From Plantago major (lineage: Eukaryota > Streptophyta > Magnoliopsida > Lamiales > Plantaginaceae): a stretch of 64,000 nt of DNA. The stretch spans positions 6,140,524 to 6,204,523 of the forward strand of contig CM048844.1 in NCBI GenBank assembly GCA_026545765.1, read 5' to 3'. The notes under the pieces were generated by a model. It was not told the DNA's origin and ran no database searches. It worked only from the letters and a program-made list of their open reading frames with translations. This document shows, in pieces, positions 11,071 through 23,805 of the stretch (position 1 is its first letter; each line of letters opens with the position of its first letter). The position numbers and the translations under genes are program-made.

Positions 11071-12289
11071 TTACGAATCATTAAAGAAAAACCTCTGCCT
11101 TTTGCTTCTCGGACAAAAACTCGATGTAGCAGATGAAAACGCAACTCTGTTCAGAACCGACTTGATCGACTGCTTAAGAGCACTGTTGCTTTTCTTATAA
11201 TTTCGCACCGCACAAAGAACAAAAGTACCCCTCGTCCGACCACCCAAACTAGTTAAATCACCTTCAATAATAGTGAGTCCAAGTTCTTTAAAAGCATTAC
11301 TAAGTTCTGCATACATTTCTGGTCGATCATTACAACAGACCGAAGCATTTATGAATATGTTTTCTTCGTTTGACCCTTCATTGATGTAATCTACGTTTAC
11401 TTCGTCTATTTCTGATGGGATACTCGAGAAATTGCTACATTCTTTTGCTTTTGCGTTTAATTCTTGTACGTGTTCCACGACATGTCCTAACAGAGCCGCC
11501 TTGTCCATCTGCACACATGAATACGTTTACGGTTTTCATTTGTATTCGATATAATTATATGCAAATCATGTGTGTAAATGTAATACTAAACTTTTTCTTA
11601 TTTGATTGATTATAAATATAGGAAGTTGTATTTGGACTAATATTTTTCATATTAAATGGTTAAAAAAAAAAAAAACCAAACAATTGACTTATGGTATATA
11701 GCACTATATGCTTTAACGGTGTAGTGGGTAGTGGCAAAAAAGTTGGACTTATTACTAAAGTACACAAAATTGCACCAAAGCTAAGTAGTCTCCTTTACTT
11801 AGAACACCCTTTTGGAACAAACTTCATGTCACACACATTTCAATTATTGTAGCGAATAATTCATACCACATAGTATAATATGACGTGCATAACGACATTG
11901 TCGGATAATCTATTATTTCACTTACCACACCTATAATAGTAGAGTTACGCCTCGTCTATAATAGTCTGAAATAACATCGCAAAACATACACGTATTATAT
12001 TTTTCAGTATTTCATTATACATATAATCAAACTGTACCTTCTCCGACTTGGGAATGAGGTTCCTCAATGTAGCAAGGCGAGCATTGATTCTATCTCTTCG
12101 CCTCTTCTCCGCCTCACTATGGCTTCTAGAAGCTCCGGCAGATCCACCGCCCTCGTCGACTTCGTAACCGGGCATCCACGGTGGTACTGCCGCTGCAGCG
12201 GCATCGTAATGGTTGACCATAGAGGTGTCATCTTCATTTTGCCATTGGTTCCACGAGGTAGATTGTTGAGAGGAATAATAATTTTCCAT
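11071..12289 (-). CDS. bHLH transcription factor, bHLH106/AIG1-like (229 aa, 2 exons)
   Basis: Exon 1 is 12038-12289 and exon 2 is 11071-11508, joined in phase 0 across a 529-base GT-AG intron. The bHLH domain spans the junction: the basic region SHSEAEKRRRDRINARL (from about residue 56) has the H-E-R triad for E-box binding, followed by helix 1 (LATLRNLIPKSEK), a short loop and helix 2 (MDKAALLGHVVEHVQEL). The intron between loop and helix 2 is at the family's usual place. The C-terminal part (NIFINASVCCNDRPEMY to TRGTFVLCAVRNY) resembles the ACT-like domain of the bHLH30/32/106/107 group. Known members act in salt and other stress responses; that role is only an inference here. A TATA-like ctatatatc on the minus strand near 12328-12336 precedes the start. 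Reading straight on from exon 1 gives an unrelated tail, so the spliced model is preferred. Confidence 0.9.
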
Positions 12290-12531
12290 TTTGAAGAAAG
12301 AATACTTGACTCAAAATGGCAAGCAGATATATAGTGATAATGCTTGTGCTGGTGATTTGAGAGCGGGTTTTATTAGTAGTAGTAGTACTGGACTGGCCGG
12401 TTCATCTGTTCTAGTGCAGATGGTGACACGCATTTGTGATGATGTCTAGTAGCTTTTCATTGGTAGATCGGAATTTGGCAACTATTTTTGGCCTTATCTT
12501 TCAGTCACATCACTTTACTAATTAATTATGA

Positions 12532-12722
12532 TACTCCATCCGTCCCAAATAACTTATACATTAAGATTTACGTGTTAATTTTCATTTATCAAACCGTATA
12601 ATTTTAACATAAAAGTATTAGTTTTGATTAATTTTCATGTGTCAGATAGTTGCCATGAATGAAAATTTAGAAGACATTTAAAATTGAATATGTATGAAGT
12701 TATACGAGGTGAAGGGAGTGTA
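12532..12722. mobile_element. Stowaway-type MITE (191 bp)
   Basis: The left end TACTCCATCCGTCCC and the right end GGGAGTGTA sit at TA targets. The inner termini pair: aataacttata on the left against tatgaagttata on the right. It is non-coding. Confidence 0.75.
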
Positions 12723-14568
12723 AGTTTAGATGTTCCATATTTCTCTCACAAGATCCTTTAGTTAGGCAGGGAGCAATTTGCATAGTCCTTTATTGTCATT
12801 CTCATGGGGTACGTCTTTAATTCTTTAGGTATGTATTTTCATGAGTTTGGTCAAATTGTTATTTAATATGCACAACCCAGTAATTTTCTCTTCAATTGCT
12901 ATAATATAATCAATATTCAAATTAATACGGTTGATGAGTTGAAATGTGTTCAATACAATTCTTGACTAAAAAATCGTATAAACTACTGTCCGAATTGACT
13001 AAAGTGGAGATGAGATATTTGCTCAAGATTACATAGCACACCCGTAATCCGACCCGATCACTTGTACTCCAATCATCTATAAGTAAGAGGTACAATGGTC
13101 GAGCAAGCCTTGGGTACTGACCTCCTAGGCTTGGTTCTCGAACGTGTGTCCTTATCTACATTCTACATGTCAATCGTTTATATGGAAATAAGATCATTAT
13201 TTCCATGGAGTGTGGTCCCCTTATCATCAACTATAAATAGTGTCATCTTTATGATAATAAACAACTCTTTATCTACTGTTCAAATATAAACTTGGTGATC
13301 GGAGGTAAAGATTTAGAGAAGCGGGCTAAGTACTAACCCACTCCCTCCCTCCCCCCTCCCCCCATCTCTTGTTATCAGTTTCCCATCCGAGCAAACTCTT
13401 ACCCAGCCAGGGATACATTAGCTGATTTCAACTTGCAATAGCGGTTGTGTAACATCTTTATTCAGTTTTTATGACTACAACGACATCAATTTTTACAACT
13501 GTTCAGACAGGACATAAACATGTTAGCAAATGAGACTGTTAATATGTGCCAATTTCAATAAGAACAAAACGGATTTTCCACAGCTAGCAAGCTAGGTAGG
13601 TAGCTAGGTGATGAATCAACATTCAACAGTGTATAGAGATTGGTACAGTACTATTAAACCTTATAATTGACCTAATAGCGCCACAACTTTATTAATATAC
13701 GGCCTAAGGTTCAAGAATCATCAGTGATGAGTCTCATTTCTCTTAAATTGATTGTGATATTTCACACCTCAAAACACTGTCTTTTTACTGTAATATACGT
13801 AAAAGATACTGTACCAATTCAAAAAAAAAAAACTACTACTTGAAAAAATCCGAATATATACTCAAGCGTGTAAAAAATATAATCAAGTTTATATATTTTA
13901 CATTAATCCACCGTCTAACCAAAGTACCCGATCAACATTTCCTTCTAAAAATAGCAGGTTGAACTCTTTTTACATCACTTATGAACATTTCAGATTACTT
14001 ATTCAATCTTCATTATACAGTGTGGGCACAATAATAGAATCATAAATCATACTTCATTGATTGATAAAAACCGATTTGACACTGTAGGAGATTTAATCTA
14101 ATTCGACCATTAAAAAAGTCGTATCATGCAAATAAAAGTCGTATTAATTAAAACTTATAACTCTTAATAAGAGAGACGCATATTGCAAAGGAGTGTGTCG
14201 TATTTTCGATTGAAATGCAAATTAAGAGTCGTAATTTCAAAATTACGACTCAAAATTAAAAGTCGTTTTTTTTTTTTTTTACCTTCTTTGAGTCAATTCA
14301 AGGTATTTTTTAGTTCATCTTTAGGACTCTTATAGAGAGTCGTAAAATTTATGAATCGTAATAGATCAAATATGTACAGTATTATGAAACATATTACAAT
14401 AGTTCTTGATACACCACGCATTATTCTCTCCGACGGAAGAAAATGATTGGAATACATTTTTTTGAACATGGATGCATATACTATACAAAATATACTGTGA
14501 CAACCTTAAAGTTTTTTTTTATACAGTACAAATTAAAGTACATTTTTAGAATTTTACCCACTCCGAAT

Positions 14569-14806
14569 TACTCCCTTCATTTAGGAGAACATTATTTGAC
14601 CTATTAACTGTCATTGTCTTGAGTTGACAAATTACTCATAAACGATAATAGTAAATAATTTAATAAAATCATATAATAAAAATTTAATTACTAAATTTTC
14701 ATTATATAATTTTAATAATTTATTTATTAATATCGTTAAGAAATTATTAAACGCTATAATGACCAGAATAAAGAAATGTAACACATTTTTTGAAATGGAG
14801 AGAGTA
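14569..14806. mobile_element. Stowaway-type MITE (238 bp), relative of 23806-24052
   Basis: It begins TACTCCCTTCATTTAGG and ends GAAATGGAGAGAGTA at TA targets. Its interior (attactcataaacgata, aatttaataaaatcatat) matches the reverse complement of the element at 23806-24052, so the two are copies of one family in opposite orientation. It is non-coding; a 110-codon minus-strand frame across its right half is chance. Confidence 0.8.
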
Positions 14807-16186
14807 TGATACAAGCGATGGTGTACAACAGTAATTTTGCGCATATATATGCAAAAGTATATCCTAGCTATTCCTCCATGGCCAATTGAGAAGTGTGGAC
14901 TTTCTGTACTTACAATTAAGTTGAGAACTAACTCAAAATGGATACTCATAAAAAAATGATTCATATCTGCATGTGCTCATTTACTTTTCTAACTTTAAAA
15001 GTATACTATCTGCCGACTGCCGCTACAATCATAAGCGACCCATGTTAACTCCATCATATTCATCAAAATCTAAATTTCGTGATATATTTTAGATTTCTAA
15101 ATAAAATATCTTTTCAAATTAATTTTATAGATGTTTCATAACGTTTCAAAAGAAAAGCCGGTACAAAAAGTTTTTCGTCTTTAAAACAGTTTTCCAATTT
15201 CATGTTGATTCCATCCACCACTATAAGCTGAAAATCGAGATTGTTATATAGTTTTCATTAAGTTTCGTTGAGATCCTAACTAAATCATATGATCAATTTT
15301 AGAAGTGGGTTTGGTTTAGTCGGGGCCAGTGATATCATTTCTTGGATCAATCATTTAACTAAAAATGACATGTTTCACTAGTCCACATAGAAATGATTAA
15401 TAGTGTAGAGCTACTAAGATTGTGTTTGGCAAGAAAACAAAATGGTTTCTATTAAAAGTCTTGGAAGATGGTCCACCATTATATTAAACAAAAATGGTGG
15501 CGTTTTAAAGATTGATACAACATTATTTTCAATTCTTCCAATCGAGTGGACTTCACAATTCCTAGCTCCGCCGCAACTTCTCTGATCATATGGTCCATGC
15601 TAGACCTACCCGGAAATTATGGTTTATCCATGGATGGGACTTCTAAAAAAATCCATGTTAGATCTTGAGATATGCACTAATGTATTATATACAAAAGAAA
15701 ATGATTAAATTGAAGAAATTTGGATGTTTTAAAAAACTTCGCAAACATCATCTTGCATTCCCGATGACTAAAAAATGACGGTTGAGAATTCTCGATGAAT
15801 TTGGTCAAGAGACTAATCTAGTATGCCTGACGGGATATTGTATGAGTGATACTTTAATGTATGTGTATGGTATTAACCTAGTTTATAACGCTTGTCTAAT
15901 AACATATAGCACCAAGATTATTGTACACGCACATATTCCGCCCGAGGAATGTTAGGATTGGACAAAAGGTTCTTTGATATACAAACAATAATTTGCTCAT
16001 CGATCCTGATGTAACTACTTTCATGTGTTGAACACATATGACACTTTATTTGATTTTAATTTACTGCTCAAGCTACATTATAATATAGTCATCAGTACAC
16101 CATATGGCATGATTTGAACTTTTGCCCATCGAGCAGTATCTTCAATAGAATTATAATCCGGAACAAATTGAAATTATTGTATTGTT

Positions 16187-16312
16187 TGTAGGGATGGAGC
16201 CAGATTTTAAATTCAGGGGCGGGGAAATTTTTGGAAACAATACATATACGAACTTTTTTTTTTCCAGAGGGAACGTCCCACTGCTATACCCCTTCCGGGC
16301 TCCGTCTCTGCG
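16187..16312. mobile_element. Short non-autonomous TIR element (~125 bp)
   Basis: The left end tgtagggatggagcc pairs with the right end ggctccgtctctgcg as an imperfect inverted repeat (GYAGRGAYGGAGCC). The interior includes a homopolymer T run and a G/C-rich half. The superfamily is unknown. Confidence 0.45.
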
Positions 16313-16581
16313 ATTTGGGAGCATCATATGGTCACCCCTTGCTTTTGGGGTGGGTTTGGTGTGGGTAATGGCCTCGAGTGAGTTTCAGGGTGTGTTTAGT
16401 TATAGAACACTTGGTAGTACAAAATGGTACCTATAAACACATGTTTTCGTGGACATTGGCTTATGATAATTGTGGCAAAAATGTTGTTAGACCAAAAAAA
16501 CATTGATTAGAATTCATTTAAGATGGATGGGCCAGGCTCTTTCTTGGATTACATACCTTGGACTTGAGCGAACCCAATTTG

Positions 16582-16900
16582 TAAAGGGTGAGAAAAATGA
16601 GAGACCAACCAAACAATTTTATTCATAAAAATGTCAAACACTTTTCTGTGATCATTGAATTTATAACTCGCCAATCTGATTGACTATATTCTTTAACTCT
16701 ACTAATGTCTGATTGGATGTATTATTATCTAAATACAATGGACCAGACATTTAACTCTACTACTCTGTCTGATTAATTTGTATTACAAACTAAAGCGATT
16801 TGTAGCGTTTGGCCTTTATTCAAAACACCAAAACATGTAGACTTTTTTTACTGGCTTTGCAAAAATTGGTATATGGCACCAATTTTTCCATTTGTAAAAC
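16582..16900. repeat. Dispersed repeat, copy A (~315 bp)
   Basis: It matches 38559-38870 in the same orientation. Both share gagagaccaaccaaac, ttttattcataaaaa, attgaatttataactcgcc and accaatttttcca. Each copy also contains several short ctctacta(at)...gattgtatt sub-repeats. Neither has clear terminal repeats or coding sequence, so the class is unknown. Confidence 0.7.
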
Positions 16901-17435
16901 TATTCGCTATGGGCCGTACAAACCTGAGGATATAGTAGTTGCAGTACTTTTAAAATAGCTAGCTTAAAAATTCATCTAAATTTGCGAAGTTTACTCTTGT
17001 TATAATTGGACAGGATGGATATAGAACTAATAGTAGTTTTTGTTAACGTTAGAGTACATTAACTGTTTTGTATTGTCGTTAACATAAACTAAGTTATGTA
17101 TATATCGTTTTCCAAGCTTAATATCATCCGATCGAGTTTATGAGTAGGGTTAAATTATTTTTACTTTAACAGTGGTCCCACAGTGTTGCCCACTATGAAT
17201 AGTGAGATGTGAGTTTAATTATCACCTCTAAAACCAGGCTAAAAACTAGGCAAGTTGAAGCTAAATTTATCACTTGAAATAACATGAAACGAAGTTCTGC
17301 TAGCTTTAAGCTATAAGTTGAAGTGAAAATGTATCTACAAGATAAGAAAGGCCACTATAACAAGATAATTTATCTCTGTATAGAAAGGTTGATCACCAAG
17401 AAATAGAAGGCTACAATAACATCTATACATCTCTC

Positions 17436-19453
17436 TTAGAATTCGTTGAAATGGATAGCACCAACTTTCCACACAATGTATGTCGTCGCAAACATTACCG
17501 TGCTGATAAAAACAAATGAAAACGCGATAATATAGACATCCATACCCCCGGGGAGGGTTATACTCCACCCCCCTGGCGAAAGACCTCTTTTGCTATCATC
17601 CAACATATTTGTAGGTGCTTCAGGAAGGCCAGGTCGCTTTTTCCCCTTATCGGTCTCTTTTAGCGCCTCTAGTAACTTGCTACCAAGTGCCGGGCTGGAT
17701 GGCTTCGACTCTGTGTAGCGGTTGAGTACTCTGGCAGCACGAAGCCTCTCTCTTGCTGTTAGAGGAGCTCGCTTCACGGATGGCTTTGAATCGGGAGTAG
17801 ATGGTTCCTGGTTCAGATTTGAGGGGTCGGCTGACCCATTGGAAATTTCAGAATCCTGAGGTGTAGATATTGCTTCCGTGGCTTCTTTGCTAACATTTAC
17901 GTCTGTTGCGGAGGAATTTACACTAGAGATATTTATCGAGGACCCATCTTCTTGGATAGTTTTAGGATCCTCATCAGCTGTTTCGGTAATAATATTACTA
18001 CCAGTAGTGGCAAAAGTGAAGACTCTTGATTTATTTCCTTCCGTAGATTGTCTTAATCCAGACTCTGCTCTGAGAAGTGCAGGACAAGAGAAATTCAATG
18101 ATACTGCTTTAACATTACTTCTCTTGACCACCTGGTAATTAGCCTGCAACTCACACGAACGGAAATGTGAATTTCAGAGAATAAAGAACTCATATTCATG
18201 AAAACGTTTTTAGAACATCGCACTAAAAATAGCAAAATATTAGCAATAGATCAGTTTCCTTTGAACTAGTAGTACAGCATTGCTTCACTAAAACACAGCA
18301 GGAACTTTCATACATGGGCAGACCATTGGAACTGTTGAGGCATAAAGCAGCTACTACTAAACAAACTATATAGTGACAAAAGGACATTTCAATGTTATAA
18401 TCTGGAAATTTACTCCAAGAATCGGGTTTCCAAGCAGTACCAAGGTATTATATGACAATTACAGAACCATATAACTAAATCTAGTCTTGACTCTTGACAA
18501 ACCCAAGCACTAACCACCAGCCATGATTATTGAGTTCACTGTAAGGAAGCCCGGGTAAAATTTGAACCAAGTGGTTTAGAAGTTGGCATCAAACATCCTT
18601 GTAGTCTAGAGGACCCAGGACGGTCTTCTGTTCCTACCATTTGGTACAAGGTATTCTCTTTTCTTTTCTTGTCTTTTCTTTCTGCAATGTTTTAAGAATC
18701 CATGAAATTCTTTCTTCCTCTATCTAAACCATTTGGCACAAATCATACTTCAGATCCTTTCGATTAACTTTTGATAATACGAGGACTGCTCTCGTAAGAA
18801 ACCTCTATACAAAGTCAAGCTCAAGCCTAATTGAGCCAAGGAAGTCTGGAACCTATCAATGCTCATAATAAGAATTATCCGAATAAGACCAACTCTTAAA
18901 GGTGATTGCTGACCTTTACTAGTCAGGTACTAATCGAACCACAAGTTCGAAGAATCAGAGAGCAAGCAACTTCTATTTAGCGCAGTGCCTTGTCGGGCTA
19001 ATAACTAGCTTGAATAATTTCCTCGCAGAAACAACAGATCAATTTCTAATCTTCTAAAATTCACCGCTAACTTAGACATAGAACAAGTTTTATGTGAATA
19101 TTTAGTTAACCAATTATCTTATATTCAAGCTGAAGATGCATATAGTTCTTGACCTAAGCTAATCCAGACTATCAAACATACATAAAATTGTAATTGGAGG
19201 ATAATTCGTCAATATTTCAAATCTAACAATCGTTTCCATTGCTTAACTTGAAAAAAATGAATCTTGGCCAAAATAAACAAGAAGAATAGTATATATCATC
19301 AGCAATTGAAGCAGAAGACAGGAAACAGTAACTAGATATATCAATTTACAATAAAACTGAAGTCAGAGAGATTACAATTGGAAAAAGGAGATACGAGGAT
19401 GAGTGACTTACTAACGGATTGAAGCTGATGACCGAGTTCAGTGAAACAGCCAT
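17436..19453 (-). CDS. Unknown protein, probable plastid transit peptide and C-terminal TM helix (249 aa, 2 exons)
   Basis: Exon 1 (19412-19453, 14 codons, MAVSLNSVISFNPL) joins exon 2 (17436-18143) in phase 0 across a 1268-base GT-AG intron. The N-terminal ~55 residues are rich in Ser, Val, Lys and Arg and poor in acidic residues, like a chloroplast transit peptide. A low-complexity acidic Ser/Thr/Asn/Glu region follows. Then comes a conserved-looking basic block (LTARERLRAARVLNRY), a KKRPGLPEAPTN motif and, at the end, one hydrophobic helix (VYIIAFSFVFISTVMFATTY) with a short tail. I recognise this as a plant protein of unknown function, likely a single-pass plastid membrane protein, but not from a named family. 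Exon 1 is inferred from the donor site and the fit to a transit peptide, so the start is less certain than the body. Confidence 0.75.
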
Positions 19454-20465
19454 TTATTAACAGAAGAGAATGGATTTCTGGGAATTGAGTAACTAAGAGC
19501 CAACCATTTACAGCAGAGCAGAGCAAGAGGAAGTATGGAAGTGAAATGATGGGTGAGTGGGAAATGGTTCCTGCAAAAATGGATGGCTTGGCTTAACACA
19601 CGCCAAATATCATCTCAGCTCTAAAACAAAAAATAAGGGAGAAAAGATGTCTTTCACAAGTCTAACTCGGTCAGTAATAAATAAGTTGGACCAAAGTTCG
19701 GAACTTTTTACATGTTTTGAATGGTTACTCGATTGGTTAGATGTTTAGAATCGGATATGTACACTAGGTCTATCGGCACTAGAATCATATTAATGACATC
19801 ACGCAATGAGACGAGCACATGCGCTTTACATTTTTAGTAATATATTGCAAGTATATGTCTATTTTTATTTTTTTTATAAACGCCATGTGTTAGAATTTAT
19901 TTGTTGGATTTTAGGTGAAAAATAGAATAAATGGATTGAAGGATAGATTCAACAAGCTTGCTTTCTCTGAAGAGGGATTTTGGGAGACAAATAGATTTGA
20001 AATTGGTAAGTTATGGGTTTATTTATATCAAGAACTAAGTATGGTAGGAGAAAATCGTCTCTGAATATGAGACTAGCCGCTGTGTGATTATGGACGAGAA
20101 CATAGTTGAGCGGTAAAAAAGTTGAAATTACAAGTAAGAAATGCTCGGGTCAACTCCCATGTCACAATTTTTTTCAAGTTTAGTGTTATTTCTTCGAATG
20201 GAATTTTTATTTCACAAATCCTAAAAGAAAAGTTTGTGACTAGACGAACTTGGCAACACCATAACTAAACTCTCCATCACAATTTGTAGCAGTAATTTCT
20301 CTATTAGCTACAACCACGTTGAAAGTATAAAAGTTGGGTGAGCGTTAGTACGTTTATCCATCGACTGACACTAAATCGCTAATCAATATCAAACTCATGA
20401 AATTGTTAACCCAATCGTCTTGTCCTGTATAATCAATCTATTGAGTGTACAAAAATGGTGATCAT
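19454..20465. other. Intergenic, nothing recognised
   Basis: This stretch joins the 5' side of the unknown plastid-like gene to the 3' side of ALG11, both on the minus strand. It is AT-rich and no element or RNA gene is visible. Confidence 0.4.
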
Positions 20466-23400
20466 TTACGAAGTGTGAACCACAACGGGTCGAATGGCAG
20501 CCTTGAAATCTTCATAGAACCTTTGTTCCGAGAACTTTGAAGCTCGTTTCCTTGCAGCTGCGGCCATCTCAAGGCGCTCTACTAGAGGCATTCTAATAAT
20601 TTTGAGAATTGCATCAGCATATTCCTGCACGTTACACGCGAGGAAACCTGTTTGTCTTCCTTCTTCAGGCAAAACTATATCCATCTTAGGTCCGGCTGAA
20701 TTATGAGCTGAAAATATGAAAAAACGTTGGAGTCAATCAAGAGCGACAGTTACATGCCTAACACTCAGGTGACAAGATTTGGGAACAGAACAGACCAATT
20801 GGTATGGCCCCAGAAGCCATATACTCCACGACGCTGATGCCAAAGTGCTCATCAATCATAGAATGAATTCCCACTGCCGCACCACCTAAGAGTCGAACCA
20901 GTTCACTGAAGGATTCATAAGGTAACAGAAAAATCAAGTGACGGAAGTAACACTAAATAAAGGACAAACCTCTAACCTGTGCTACAATTATTTAATGACA
21001 CTAAACATTATATACCCTTGAATTACCATAAAACTTGTAACATCTGAGTAGTGTCACCAACCTGTAGGTTACATTTTTGTGGAACTCCACATCACCATCC
21101 AACCTAAACTCGTGGGCTCGGTCCTTCAAGTGTTGCAACCTTTTATCATCTGCTTCATTTCTGCAACTACCTACAAATTGAAGTTTAGGTCTTGGAACAT
21201 CTGAATCCAAGTTCTCCATGGCAATAGCAAATGCTTCAAGTTGAAGGGGATGGGCCTTGAAAAGGGGCAACAGGGTTAAGTCAATTTATGATGTCTTTTT
21301 ACTCGTCCAGATTGAAGTGATAAGGACATGTTTGCCATGAATTAATATGATGCATACCTTCTCTGGGCGGAATTGAGCCACAGAAATAATATTTATTGGT
21401 TCCAATGACCTTTCTAATGGTAGCACCTGTTTGGAAGCCATATCAGCAGTTGCACTGACAGCAGAAATCATCAAATGATAATACTGAAATTGAAAACACA
21501 AACAAATTCCACAAACGAGGAGGCAGATTAAAAAGCAGACCATTTCTCTATCATAATGTAATTCCTAATTTATAACAGATCCTTCATCTTACAAAATGGT
21601 ACTAATACATCATTGGTTGAGTTGGTGTATGTTCAATCACAGCAAATCCTGACCACTGTGTTATTCTAAATATTCCAAAGCACCCATTCCCCCCCACTAC
21701 AAAATTATCATACTATCATTTTATATGCTATCGTAACTTGCAGGATTTTTAGACATTTTGTAACGTCGCATATGAGCGTTGCAATCAATCACTTAATCAT
21801 GCCACAAGCATAATGCAAAAGGATAACTGATGAACACAAACCTGAAGACCTGAAGTGTCACAAGGAGGATAGACCCGCTTAATACGATCTGGAATTCCCC
21901 AGAGCTTCTCAATATGAGACTGTGTCCATGAAGAATTTACCATCGCAAGATGTGCACACGAACCTACCATACCATACATCCAGCTAAAAAGATTGTAATA
22001 TACGACTTTGCATTGCGAGAAGAGAACACTGCCAGAGAAATAGTTATGTTAACCTCAAGAAAGGCAGAAACAAAGCAAGTAATAGAGTGATATGACTATC
22101 CAACCAAAAAGAAGCTTAATATAGTTCTTTGAGAAGTTACAGTACCTCTTTGCAATCAAGGCTTCATTGTTGTACATAGAACTCCTTGCATGGACCCTCG
22201 AGAGCATATCTAAACTAATCGTTGGGTAATGTGTGTAGCAGATAACTTTACACCCAAACATCTGCGCCATAGGATACGTAAAAGCATATCCACTGGTATC
22301 AAAATAATACAACGGAGTAAACTTGCACAGAGCTTCCCAAGAAAGATATACTGAACCAAGACTTTGTCCAATCATAGTGAACCGAGGATATGTAGTTTCC
22401 TCAATCCATTTTCTTTTGTTCAGGAGGACTACCTACAAATCAAATGATAACCATAAAAATTACGATTAACTTCTTGATCCATTCCTTGGGACTCACACAA
22501 ATTTTTGCGAACCACGAAAGATGTAACAAGGCTAGCATTTCCTGCTGCCTAGTTAACAGAGTGCTGTTACATAAAATAGCCTGTTATCAAGATCATTTTA
22601 TTCCAATAAACTGGGGTAGAGGACATCAATAAATAAAAGAAGCACATCAGGTCAAGTGCCTGTGTTAAGGGATCAACGTGTGCATATCAGTATACCCAAT
22701 AAGAAAAGAAGCTGTGTATCAGCATACTGCAACTTGCAAAGCTAGAATCACCTTCTAGAGGAAAGAAGGTTTGAATTCATTCTTATATGATCACCACAGT
22801 CAAGAGAAATACTCCTCAAAAGCTTGTAGCTACTGGTCAAACCGTCAAAAATCGAATACAACTACAACTGAGGATAGTTGGAAACTTACAGTATTAACTC
22901 AAACTACTCCCCACTCCTTCAGTCTGCTATGAGCTTATTTTCTTCACTTACTGTATGGTCTCAACAAAATAACGATCATCCTCATTAAATGACATCCTTC
23001 ATATGCCTTTAGCTCAGAACAGACATAGAATTCAACAACTTATACTTGCAGGTTGAAATACTAGCATAGTATACAGTAGTACATAACGGCACCAAACTGA
23101 TCATACACTGAAATTCCAAAATCCTTCACTTCCAACAATTGAAATCATATAAAATCTAAAATCACCATCAAGTGAAATAGTGTACAGTAGTTGATTTCAT
23201 AAACAAATTCAGAAACAGCCGAATTTACCTTTGGCTGACGGATCAATTTGACGCCAAATCGATCAACGGCACGAGCGGCGAGAGATGCAGGAGATGCATC
23301 GTGATCGCCGGTGTAGATGACGCAATCGAGATCCGGTGACTCTTCCTGTACGGCTTTAACAGCGCACCAGAGAACTCGTTCTCCTCCACCGCCATCGTTC

Positions 23401-23534
23401 GTGTAGGGATGGAAGAATCCGACCGATTTGTTCCGGTTTCTCCGGCATTGGATTACGGTGACGAGGATTTTGATGAAAAATGCTAGTATTGCGGTTGCGA
23501 GAGCTAGAGAGGAGAGGTGTAGTGAACCAGCCAT
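20466..23534 (-). CDS. ALG11: ALG11, GDP-Man:Man3GlcNAc2-PP-dolichol alpha-1,2-mannosyltransferase (464 aa, 7 exons)
   Basis: Adds the fourth and fifth mannoses to the lipid-linked N-glycan precursor on the cytosolic face of the ER. Exons: 23229-23534, 22146-22432, 21842-22028, 21358-21426, 21062-21255, 20796-20905 and 20466-20707; all junctions close in frame with GT-AG introns. The N-terminus (about residues 7-28) is a membrane anchor. The glycine loop [15 protein letters not shown] follows, then the ALG11 segments [25 protein letters not shown] and [14 protein letters not shown]. The GT4-family E-x7-E motif is E367 to E375 in [12 protein letters not shown]. The length equals that of known plant ALG11 (LEW3 in Arabidopsis). 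Exon 3 is taken from the upstream acceptor because it restores the family segment [15 protein letters not shown] before WMYGMVGSC; a second in-frame acceptor lies 45 bases further in. Confidence 0.95.
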
Positions 23535-23587
23535 TGGAGAAGATGAGCTGGGATTAAGAAGCCCATTGTAATATTTATTTAGTTGGA

Positions 23588-23790
23588 CTTTTGAGTTTTA
23601 GGTCCAGTTAGGTGTTTATATTCTCAAGGGAAAATGAAAAATTAGAAGTCGTTTGGGCATTAAAATTCACTCGCATAAAATCGAGTTGATGTAAAATTAG
23701 AAGTCGTTTTGAGTTTTAGGTCCAGTTGATGTATAGTGAATTATGTTTGTTATACAAAATAAAAATTCACTCGCATAAAATCGAGTTATT
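23588..23790. repeat. Interleaved duplication upstream of ALG11
   Basis: ttttgagttttaggtccagtt occurs near 23589 and 23707, aaattcactcgcataaaatc near 23663 and 23763, and aaattagaagtcgttt near 23639 and 23694. These define two partly overlapping copies about 100-118 bases apart, only 55-255 bases upstream of the ALG11 start codon. Confidence 0.7.
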
Positions 23791-23805
23791 ATTATGTTAA
23801 AGATA

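Larger units (their letters stand above)
12340..17435. other. Five-kilobase intergenic region rich in small repeats
   Basis: No gene is supported. The region holds two Stowaway-type MITEs (12532-12722, 14569-14806), a short TIR element (16187-16312) and one copy of a dispersed ~315-bp repeat (16582-16900). There is a C/T-only tract at about 13340-13365 and a T14 run at about 14266. Open frames here are short and overlap the MITEs. Confidence 0.5.

Noticed and set aside
14632-14964. 110-codon open frame on the minus strand
   Set aside because: It crosses a Stowaway-type MITE, is made mostly of AT-rich codons and shows no domain.
16182-16436. 84-codon open frame on the plus strand
   Set aside because: It begins inside a short TIR element and has no recognisable domain or upstream promoter.
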